NCBI GenBank assembly: GCA_900321645.1
Contig: ONWZ01000009.1
Location: 1 to 7,368, forward strand
From: an uncultured Eubacteriales bacterium
GTDB lineage: Bacteria > Bacillota_I > Bacilli_A > RF39 > UBA660
Length of the DNA stretch: 7,368 nucleotides
Direction: 5' to 3'
Positions 1-5,714 of this stretch are shown here, one piece after another (the first letter of the stretch is position 1; every line of letters starts with the position of its first letter). The notes below the pieces were generated by a model that had not been told where the DNA came from, made no database searches, and saw nothing but the letters and a program-made list of their open reading frames with translations. The translations under genes were made by a program, and so were the position numbers.

Positions 1-1
1 T

Positions 2-2608
2 AATCCTAATGATTTAACTGTAACTAATAGTCATACTATTGCAACTAAAAACATTACTGTTAAGAAAGTATGGGATGATAAAGGTAATAGTGACGGACAA
101 CGTCCAGAAACTGGTGCAACTATCCACTTATTAGATGGTGAAACACCAATTGAAGGTAAAGATGTTACTCTTGTACCTGGAGCAAGTGGCGTTATCGTAT
201 CACAAGATGGTAACACATTATCTTATACATTTATAAATGTACCAGTATATAAAGATGGTGGTACTGAAATTAAATATGGTATTAAAGAAGATACTGTAAG
301 TGGCTATAAAGCACCATTATATTCAGCTACAGATAATGGTAATACTTTAATAGTAACTAACCCATATGATACAGAAACTGTAGACATAACTGTAACTAAA
401 GTGTGGGATGACGACAGTGATCGTGACGGAGATCGTCCAGATACAGTAACATTAATCATTAAAGCTGATGGTACTGAAGTTGATAGACACACAATTAATG
501 CCAAAAATGGCAATGAAATGAGCTGGACATTCGAAGGACTACCTAAATTTAAGAATGGTGGCACTCCAATCACTTATACCGTAGATGAATTAGAAGTTTC
601 AGGATATACAAAAGATATTGATCAAAAGAAATATATTATTACAAACAGTAAAGATTATGCAACAATTGATATTCCATTTACTAAAGAATGGGTTGATGAA
701 GGCGACCAAGATGGATTGCGCCCAACTCGTGAAGAAGGTGGAATCACAGTTAACCTATTAGATGGTAAAGAAATCGTAGCTACTCAAACTGTATATGGTG
801 ATGGTGATACTTGGTCTGGATCATTTGATGATATGCCAAAATTCAAAAATCATGGTGAACCTATTACTTATACAATTCAAGAAGCTGAAGTTGAAGGTTA
901 CACATCAAGTGTAAGCGGTAATAAGATTACTAATACCCATAAACCAGCATTAACTAGTGTTAATGGTTCAAAGGTATGGGTTGATGCCGGAAATATCGAA
1001 GGCTTTAGACCTGTTAAAGACGGTGTTACCGTAAGATTATATGCTGATGGTACTGAAATTGACAGTCAAGTAGTTAAAGGTGAAGGCGATGAATGGGCAT
1101 ACTCATTTAAAGACCTACCTAAATATAGAGATCACGGTACTGAAATAATTTATACCGTATCAGAAGATCCTGTAGAACACTATGAAGAACCAGATTATAT
1201 CTCTGCCACAGGAGAAGAAAACAAAAAATATGTAATCGTTAATACACACAATCCAAATAATGTTTCTATTACTGCTAAGAAAGTATGGGAAGATACTTCA
1301 GAAAATGGGGAAACTAATATTTATGGACACCCAGACTCTGTAAAGATCATCTTAACTGGTAGTGTAGGTGAAGATCCAGATCCAGTTGTTAATGAAACGT
1401 GGACATTATCAGCTAATGAAGTTGATGATGATGGTAACTGGACACATACATTTACTGATTTACCAGAGTACCGCAAAGGTATGCTAGTAACTTATATGGT
1501 AGATGAAGTGCCAAGTGTTAAAGATTATCATAAAGATGTAACTCCAGAAACAAAAGATGGAATAACAACATTTACTGTTACAAATACCTATAAGATTGAA
1601 GATTACACTGTAATTAGTGGATCTAAGACTTGGGATGACGATGATGACCGTGATGGTTTAAGACCTGATAGTATCACTATTAAAGTAACTGACCAATTTG
1701 ATAATGTCGTAGCTACACAAAAAGTTACCAAAGATGACAATTGGGAATATGAAATTAAGTTACCTAAATATGGATACTCAGAAACTGAAAAAGATTTCGT
1801 TGAATTAACATATACCGTAAATGAAGTAGATGTTGATGGCTATGAAAGTGAAGTATCAGGCTACAATGTAACGAATACTCACGAAATAGCTACCGTATCA
1901 TATCATATCACTAAAGTATGGACCGATAATACAAATAATGATGGTATCAGACCTGATTCAATTATGGTTCGTATAATTGATGAAGATACCAAAGATGAAT
2001 ATGATAAAGCAGAAATGAGTGCTGCAAATAACTGGTATTATGCATTCGATAATCTACCAAAATATAAAAATGGTGGCGAAGAAATCAAATACAAAATCAT
2101 CGAAGATCCTGTAGCTGGTTATACATATACCGTAAATCCAACTGAAGATAATAACGGAGTTGATTACATTCTAGAAAATACTCACGAAGATTCTCTAATT
2201 GATATTATAATTAAGAAGATTTGGGATGATTATGATGATGTATCACAAGTTAGACCAGAAGAAATTACTGTTGATTTGTATGCTGACGAAGAAAAGATCA
2301 GGACCATTGTTATTAAAGCAACTGATGGATGGGAAGCAAAAATCGAAGGCTTAAATGAATTTAATGGCGGCGTAGCAATTGAATATACTATTGAAGAACG
2401 TGAAATCCCTGAATACGAACTTATGAGTATTGTTAAGGATGGAAACGAATTTACAATTACAAATCATCATGAATTAGGTAAAGGTAACGGACCTGAAGAA
2501 GATCCTCCACAAACAGGAGTTATAAATAAGAAGAATCGTGCTTCATTCTTAGTATTATTCAATATGTTAAGTTTTGCATTCGTACTAAGAAGAACAAAAG
2601 AATTCTAA
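2..2608 (+). CDS. Cna-B repeat cell-surface protein, 5' truncated by window, sortase-anchored
   Basis: The frame is open from base 2, so the true start lies upstream of the window; the GTG at 401 is only the first start-like codon in an already running frame. The visible 868 residues are the tail of one Cna-B-type domain, then eight complete ones, each opening with a K-x-W strand, carrying a G/H-x-RP-like loop, an LPKYKNGG-like segment and Y-T-V-x-E, and closing with TNTH or a variant. Cna-B domains are beta-sandwich stalk modules of Gram-positive adhesins and pilins that hold a surface domain away from the cell. The end has a short acidic linker, PPQTG, a hydrophobic stretch and RRTKEF, the layout of a sorting signal. 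The protein is very acidic. The ligand-binding part, if any, is outside the window, so the specific role is unknown. The gene ends TAA TAG before a terminator. Confidence 0.93.
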   Translation, partial: NPNDLTVTNSHTIATKNITVKKVWDDKGNSDGQRPETGATIHLLDGETPIEGKDVTLVPGASGVIVSQDGNTLSYTFINVPVYKDGGTEIKYGIKEDTVSGYKAPLYSATDNGNTLIVTNPYDTETVDITVTKVWDDDSDRDGDRPDTVTLIIKADGTEVDRHTINAKNGNEMSWTFEGLPKFKNGGTPITYTVDELEVSGYTKDIDQKKYIITNSKDYATIDIPFTKEWVDEGDQDGLRPTREEGGITVNLLDGKEIVATQTVYGDGDTWSGSFDDMPKFKNHGEPITYTIQEAEVEGYTSSVSGNKITNTHKPALTSVNGSKVWVDAGNIEGFRPVKDGVTVRLYADGTEIDSQVVKGEGDEWAYSFKDLPKYRDHGTEIIYTVSEDPVEHYEEPDYISATGEENKKYVIVNTHNPNNVSITAKKVWEDTSENGETNIYGHPDSVKIILTGSVGEDPDPVVNETWTLSANEVDDDGNWTHTFTDLPEYRKGMLVTYMVDEVPSVKDYHKDVTPETKDGITTFTVTNTYKIEDYTVISGSKTWDDDDDRDGLRPDSITIKVTDQFDNVVATQKVTKDDNWEYEIKLPKYGYSETEKDFVELTYTVNEVDVDGYESEVSGYNVTNTHEIATVSYHITKVWTDNTNNDGIRPDSIMVRIIDEDTKDEYDKAEMSAANNWYYAFDNLPKYKNGGEEIKYKIIEDPVAGYTYTVNPTEDNNGVDYILENTHEDSLIDIIIKKIWDDYDDVSQVRPEEITVDLYADEEKIRTIVIKATDGWEAKIEGLNEFNGGVAIEYTIEEREIPEYELMSIVKDGNEFTITNHHELGKGNGPEEDPPQTGVINKKNRASFLVLFNMLSFAFVLRRTKEF
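47..2479 (+). repeat. Eight tandem Cna-B-type repeat units (protein-level repeat)
   Basis: Approximate units are 47-379, 380-664, 665-952, 953-1261, 1262-1606, 1607-1894, 1895-2197 and 2198-2479, set eight codons before the conserved Trp codons at 71, 404, 689, 977, 1286, 1631, 1919 and 2222. The spacing varies (333, 285, 288, 309, 345, 288 and 303 bases) but stays a multiple of three. The units are clearly related in protein but strongly diverged in DNA, so this is an old array and not a recent expansion. Bases 2-46 are the tail of a ninth unit ending TNSH. Every unit keeps a Lys two residues before the Trp, a Glu after the Y-T-V strand, and an Asn in the last strand, the residues that form intramolecular isopeptide bonds in characterised Cna-B domains. 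Confidence 0.88.
2504..2605 (+). other. C-terminal sorting signal: PPQTG motif, hydrophobic segment, basic tail
   Basis: PPQTG is encoded at 2504-2518, followed by a polar stretch (VINKKNRAS), about 16 hydrophobic residues (FLVLFNMLSFAFVL core) and the basic end RRTKEF. This matches the sortase substrate layout. It departs from LPxTG by Pro in place of Leu and by a polar spacer between motif and membrane segment. No sortase gene is in the window, so the class of partner sortase is unknown. Confidence 0.75.
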
Positions 2609-2611
2609 TAG

Positions 2612-2637
2612 AAAAGAGTTAGCAATAACTCTTTTTT
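2612..2637 (+). terminator. Intrinsic terminator after the Cna-B gene
   Basis: A perfect 10-bp inverted repeat pairs AAAAGAGTTA (2612-2621) with TAACTCTTTT (2626-2635) around a GCAA tetraloop, a stable GNRA type. The right arm runs into a T tract ending at 2637. It lies 3 bases after the TAA stop and should separate the surface-protein transcript from the downstream pair. Confidence 0.85.
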
Positions 2638-2647
2638 CTATGTTTCA

Positions 2648-2653
2648 TATAAT
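2648..2653 (+). promoter_or_regulatory. Possible -10 element for the amidotransferase-murI unit
   Basis: TATAAT lies between the upstream terminator and the ATG at 2668, where a promoter is expected. A -35 at 17 bases would fall in the terminator hairpin (ATAACT) and is a poor match. Initiation near 2657-2660 would leave a leader of only about 8-11 bases, barely including the GGTGAT ribosome binding site. A TATAAT match by chance is common in DNA this AT-rich, so this is weak. Confidence 0.3.
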
Positions 2654-2667
2654 ATAGTGGTGATAAT

Positions 2668-3270
2668 ATGAAATCAATTATTGGTGTGCTTTTACGTAGC
2701 GGCAAATCAGAAAGTAATTTAGATATAAAATATCTCTACAATGATATTAATAATGCTATTTATAAAAGTGGTGGAATTCCTATAGGCATTGATAATATGT
2801 ATATAGATGAATATTTAAATATATGTAATGGTTTTATAATTCCTGGTGGAGATGACATAACTGATGAAGATATTTTAGCCATTAAGAAAATTATAACTAA
2901 AGATATGCCAATCATAGGAATATGCCTTGGAATGCAAGAAATAGTCACTATATATAACGGAAAGATTATTGATATTGACAATCATAAACATAATGGTATG
3001 CATGAAATAACCATTAAAAAGGATAGCCTATTATATAAAATACTAGGATGCGAGAAAACGTTAGTAAATTCACGTCATAAATCAGCAGTTATATTAACCA
3101 ATCTAAATATTAGTGCGCTATCAGATGATAATATAGCCGAGGCAGTAGAAGACCATAATAAGAGGTTTCTATTAGGGCTTGAATGGCATCCAGAAAATAT
3201 GTATGATAAAGATTTAAACTCCCGCAAGATATTTGACTATTTTATAAAAATATGTAATGATAATAACTAG
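2668..3270 (+). CDS. Class I glutamine amidotransferase-like gamma-glutamyl hydrolase (PuuD / peptidase C26 family)
   Basis: This 200-residue cytoplasmic protein has the class I amidotransferase fold signatures in order: PGGDD at 59-63, the nucleophile elbow GICLGMQ with Cys86, NSRHKSAV at 134-141 (where PuuD-like enzymes have an NS-x-HHQ motif), and GLEWHPE with catalytic His174 and Glu176. Family members hydrolyse gamma-glutamyl amide bonds, for example gamma-glutamyl-GABA, and release glutamate. The protein is shorter than the roughly 230-250 residues usual for PuuD-like enzymes, mostly at the N-terminus and in loops, but the triad is intact. The ATG at 2668 has GGTGAT (2659-2664) upstream. 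It ends 12 bases before the preferred murI start, so the two are probably one operon acting on glutamate or gamma-linked glutamyl compounds. The substrate cannot be read from the sequence. Confidence 0.82.
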   Translation: MKSIIGVLLRSGKSESNLDIKYLYNDINNAIYKSGGIPIGIDNMYIDEYLNICNGFIIPGGDDITDEDILAIKKIITKDMPIIGICLGMQEIVTIYNGKIIDIDNHKHNGMHEITIKKDSLLYKILGCEKTLVNSRHKSAVILTNLNISALSDDNIAEAVEDHNKRFLLGLEWHPENMYDKDLNSRKIFDYFIKICNDNN

Positions 3271-3282
3271 GATGTGATGGAT

Positions 3283-3996
3283 ATGCGTATAGGTTTATTT
3301 GATTCAGGAGTAGGGGGATTAACTGTTTTAAAAACCCTCCTAAAAAAATACCCACATAACGAATATATTTACTATGGTGATACCTTAAATATCCCATATG
3401 GTGATAAATCAAAAGAAGAATTACTAAATCTAGCTAAAAATAATGTAGCCTTTTTATTACGTAAAAAAGTAGATATGATAATTGTTGCTTGTGGGACCGT
3501 ATCATCTAATTGTCTAGATATAATCAAAAAAGAGAATACTATCCCCATTTATAGTATTCTAGAGCCCACAATTGATTACTTAAATAAAAGCAATTATGAA
3601 AATATCTTAGTAATTGCTACTCATGCAACAATTAATTCCCATATCTTCAAAAATAATGTAAAAAAGAATATTTATGAGTTGGAAACTCCTAAATTAGTAC
3701 CGATAATAGAAAGTGGAGATTATACTGATTTAAATAAGATATTACATTCGTATTTAGATGATTATAAAAATAAGATAGATGCACTTGTTTTAGGATGTAC
3801 GCATTATCCAATTATTAAGGAAAAAATAAAAAAGATAATTAATGCTAATTTATTAGATATGAGTGATTATATCAATATAAATAACGGTAATAAATCAAAT
3901 TTGGAATTATATTTTAGTAAAATAGATGATAAGATTACTAATAATACCAAAAAGATATTAAATCTTAATAATATTGACATAAATTTAAAACAATAG
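3283..3996 (+). CDS. murI: Glutamate racemase
   Basis: The enzyme interconverts L- and D-glutamate in the cytoplasm to supply D-Glu for peptidoglycan stem peptides. With the ATG at 3283 it has 237 residues. Visible motifs are DSGVGGLTV (Asp7, Ser8), YYGDTLNIPYGDKS (30-43), first catalytic Cys70 in VACGTVSS, ATHATINS (112-119), ESGD (143-146), and second catalytic Cys172 in LGCTHYP. In-frame GTG (3274) and ATG (3277) also exist. The 3283 ATG is chosen because AGGATGTGAT (3269-3278), one base from the anti-SD complement, is well spaced before it and because MRIGLFDSG matches the usual family N-terminus. The Shine-Dalgarno overlaps the stop of the upstream gene, so coupling is likely. The protein is shorter than the usual roughly 260-270 residues, mainly at the C-terminus. 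The first-Cys motif reads CGT where typical enzymes have CNT. Both cysteines are kept, so a racemase call is sound. Confidence 0.9.
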   Translation: MRIGLFDSGVGGLTVLKTLLKKYPHNEYIYYGDTLNIPYGDKSKEELLNLAKNNVAFLLRKKVDMIIVACGTVSSNCLDIIKKENTIPIYSILEPTIDYLNKSNYENILVIATHATINSHIFKNNVKKNIYELETPKLVPIIESGDYTDLNKILHSYLDDYKNKIDALVLGCTHYPIIKEKIKKIINANLLDMSDYININNGNKSNLELYFSKIDDKITNNTKKILNLNNIDINLKQ

Positions 3997-4002
3997 TATA
4001 AT
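3974..4002 (+). promoter_or_regulatory. Consensus sigma-A promoter at the end of murI
   Basis: TTGACA at 3974-3979 and TATAAT at 3997-4002 are separated by exactly 17 bases, a full match to the housekeeping consensus. The -35 lies in the last codons of murI and the -10 begins directly after its TAG stop. Initiation is expected near 4009. The transcript would meet a strong hairpin and T run almost at once, giving an RNA of about 45-50 bases or, with readthrough, the uppS operon mRNA with a leader of about 136 bases. Confidence 0.75.
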
Positions 4003-4016
4003 TTAATTAATGAAAT

Positions 4017-4055
4017 GGTTATCCTCGCGACTTGCCGCGGGGGTCACCGTTTTTT
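4017..4055 (+). terminator. GC-rich intrinsic terminator between murI and uppS
   Basis: Bases 4017-4029 pair with 4036-4048 in a 13-position stem. It has one T-C mismatch (4020/4045) and two G-T wobbles (4022/4043 and 4025/4040), a 6-base loop ACTTGC, then G and six T (4050-4055). The stem is strikingly GC-rich for this window, where the other terminators are AT-rich. It ends the murI transcript, but because a consensus promoter lies directly upstream it may also act as an attenuator for uppS. Confidence 0.85.
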
Positions 4056-4099
4056 ATTATATAAAAGTGTCTACAAAAGAGTCAAATTATTTACTTTGC

Positions 4100-4128
4100 T
4101 TGATACTTGGAATTAAATATAATATAAT
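4100..4128 (+). promoter_or_regulatory. Sigma-A promoter for uppS-phosphoesterase-eno
   Basis: TTGATA (4100-4105) and TATAAT (4123-4128) are spaced by 17 bases, one mismatch from consensus overall. Initiation near 4134-4135 would give a leader of about 10 bases starting at the AGAGGTG ribosome binding site (4134-4140) of uppS. A second overlapping TATAAT lies at 4118-4123 but lacks a good -35 at usual spacing. This promoter lies downstream of the GC-rich terminator and would bypass it. Confidence 0.6.
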
Positions 4129-4144
4129 TAAATAGAGGTGTAAT

Positions 4145-4849
4145 ATGGATAATATAAAAATACCAACTCATGTTGGCATTATCTTAGATGGTAATGGTAG
4201 ATGGGCAAAAGAAAGAGGCTTAAAAAGAACGGCTGGTCATTTGGCTGGTTATAAAAATTTACTTAAACTTAGTAAATATGTTTTAGATAAGGGAACAAAA
4301 TATTTGAGTGTTTTTGCTTTTTCAACTGAGAATTTTAATCGCCCTCAAGAAGAAGTTGACTATTTAATGGATTTATTTATTAAAGGATTTAACGAGGATA
4401 GAAGTTATTTTAAAAAAGAAAATATTAGGGTAGTATTTTCAGGAAGAAGAAATAGACTTAGTGATAAGGTAGTCGCTGCTATGGATAAGATGGAAGATGA
4501 GACTAAGGATAATACTTTAGGGACTTTAAATATATGTCTTAATTATGGTGGTAGAGCTGAAATAGTTGATGCCGTTAATAAAATTATTAAAGACAATAAA
4601 AAAGATATTACGGAAGAAGATTTTAAGAAATATCTATATAATGATTTACCTGATATAGACTACATGATTAGAACAAGTGGAGAACTTAGAATTAGTAATT
4701 TTATGTTGTGGCAAATATCTTATGCTGAATTATATTTTCCAAAGTGTTATTTTCCAGATTTTAATGAAAAAGAATACGATAAGGCTTTGGAAGAATTTAC
4801 GAAAAGAGATCGCAGATTTGGTGGGTTAAACAATCATGAACAAAGTTAA
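4145..4849 (+). CDS. uppS: Isoprenyl transferase / undecaprenyl diphosphate synthase
   Basis: This cis-prenyltransferase extends farnesyl diphosphate with isopentenyl diphosphate to the C55 lipid carrier that ferries peptidoglycan and teichoic acid precursors across the membrane. At 234 residues it is near the usual family length and shows the full signature: HVGIILDGNGRWA with catalytic Asp15, RTAGHLAG (28-35), FAFSTENFNRP (57-67), LNYGGRAE (132-139), RTSGELRISNF (176-186) and RRFGG (223-227). The ATG at 4145 follows AGAGGTG at 4134-4140. The last 14 bases overlap the phosphoesterase gene, which suggests translational coupling and shared transcription through eno. No cdsA, dxr or other usual uppS neighbour follows. 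Confidence 0.95.
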   Translation: MDNIKIPTHVGIILDGNGRWAKERGLKRTAGHLAGYKNLLKLSKYVLDKGTKYLSVFAFSTENFNRPQEEVDYLMDLFIKGFNEDRSYFKKENIRVVFSGRRNRLSDKVVAAMDKMEDETKDNTLGTLNICLNYGGRAEIVDAVNKIIKDNKKDITEEDFKKYLYNDLPDIDYMIRTSGELRISNFMLWQISYAELYFPKCYFPDFNEKEYDKALEEFTKRDRRFGGLNNHEQS

Positions 4850-5714
4850 AATAAAAGAGGATACAATATATAATAGTAATCTTAAAAAGGAGATTGTTAT
4901 TGCTCATACAGCGGATATTCATTTCAATGAAAACACTTCTAAAAAAGATTTAGATAAATTAGCAATAGCTATTAGTGAAATAAAACCAGACTATTTTATG
5001 ATTACTGGCGATGTCGTAGATACTGCAGAAGTGACTAAGAATTATGATAAAATTAAAGATTTAGTAACAACTTTGTCAGAAATTGCCAAGAATACAAAAA
5101 TAATTATTTCAATTGGTAATCACGATGTATTGGTTAATCAAGATTACACTTTCTTTAGAAAGTTAAATGATTTATATAATATTTACGTATTAGATAATCA
5201 AATTTATGAAGATGAATACGTATATGTAGCTGGTTTTACTTTGCCAATGGATTATTATTATAATATTAACAAGGGAGAAAATGAAACAATTTTAATTAAT
5301 TATCTCGATACGAGAATTGATTTAATTAAAATGTTACCGACGAATAAAATGAAGATAGCTTTAATTCATTCGCCCATTAGACTTACCGATGATGAAGTAA
5401 TAAAACGTTTACATAATTATGATTTAATATTATGTGGTCATACTCATAATGGGATGGTACCTGATTTTCTAGAATGGCTATTTAAAGGAAATACTGGAAT
5501 TATCGCTCCCAATAAAGCTTTGTTTCCTGAGATAGCTAGAGGCAAAATAACTAAAAATATTGGTAAAAAGGAGATAACCATTGTTATTAATGGTGGATAT
5601 ACGAAATTATCTAAAAAATCAGGTAAATTATTAAGTAATTTAAATTTTTTATATAATAAGCATGTTAATAAAGTATTAGTTAGAAAGAAAAGAGGAATTA
5701 AATATGAAAATTAA
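4836..5714 (+). CDS. Calcineurin-like metallophosphoesterase
   Basis: All metal-binding motifs of the calcineurin-like phosphoesterase fold appear in order in the 292 residues: TADIHF (Asp27, His29), TGDVVD (Asp59), GNHD (94-97, Asn95), IHSP (His178) and CGHTHNG (His202, His204). These ligands bind two metal ions and hydrolyse phosphate mono- or diesters. There is no signal peptide or membrane span, so it is probably cytoplasmic. The basic C-terminus (LVRKKRGIK) might touch membrane lipid or nucleic acid, which is inference. The start overlaps uppS by 14 bases and the end overlaps eno by 11. GGTGGG (4820-4825) is a distant ribosome binding site, so initiation may rely on coupling to uppS termination. 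The substrate is unknown; the tight link to uppS makes a phosphorylated lipid or wall intermediate one possibility. Confidence 0.88.
   Translation: MNKVKIKEDTIYNSNLKKEIVIAHTADIHFNENTSKKDLDKLAIAISEIKPDYFMITGDVVDTAEVTKNYDKIKDLVTTLSEIAKNTKIIISIGNHDVLVNQDYTFFRKLNDLYNIYVLDNQIYEDEYVYVAGFTLPMDYYYNINKGENETILINYLDTRIDLIKMLPTNKMKIALIHSPIRLTDDEVIKRLHNYDLILCGHTHNGMVPDFLEWLFKGNTGIIAPNKALFPEIARGKITKNIGKKEITIVINGGYTKLSKKSGKLLSNLNFLYNKHVNKVLVRKKRGIKYEN

Larger units (their letters stand above)
4010..4135 (+). other. Possible 41-codon leader ORF overlapping the GC-rich terminator
   Basis: An ATG at 4010 opens a 41-codon frame starting MKWLSSRLAAG, running through the hairpin and T run and stopping at TAG 4133-4135, inside the uppS ribosome binding site. 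It has no Shine-Dalgarno, but the ATG sits 8 bases after the consensus -10, so it could be read leaderless. The GC-rich stem makes stop-free reading easier by chance, and no homologue is recognised. It is as likely to be fortuitous. Confidence 0.2.

Noticed and set aside
401..403. GTG as the true start of the Cna-B protein
   Set aside because: The frame is open back to base 2 and encodes a complete additional Cna-B unit upstream, and the GTG is the Val of a conserved K-V-W strand.
31..573. Open frames on the minus strand opposite the Cna-B gene (31-216 and 304-573)
   Set aside because: They are antisense shadows of a clearly coding repeat gene, with no ribosome binding site, promoter or recognisable protein features.
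2760..2981. Minus-strand open frame of 73 codons inside the amidotransferase gene
   Set aside because: It is a shadow of a gene with intact catalytic motifs. Its hydrophobic look is what the reverse strand of Asp/Asn/Ile-rich AT-biased coding DNA gives.
2668..3270. GatD, the amidotransferase partner of MurT in lipid II amidation
   Set aside because: No MurT-type Mur ligase gene is adjacent, and the arrangement of GICLGMQ, NSRHKSAV and EWHPE fits the PuuD / C26 hydrolase family better.
4065..4108. AAGTGTC / GATACTT pairing as an antiterminator before uppS
   Set aside because: It has only seven pairs with a wobble and a 30-base loop, and it does not compete with the terminator stem.
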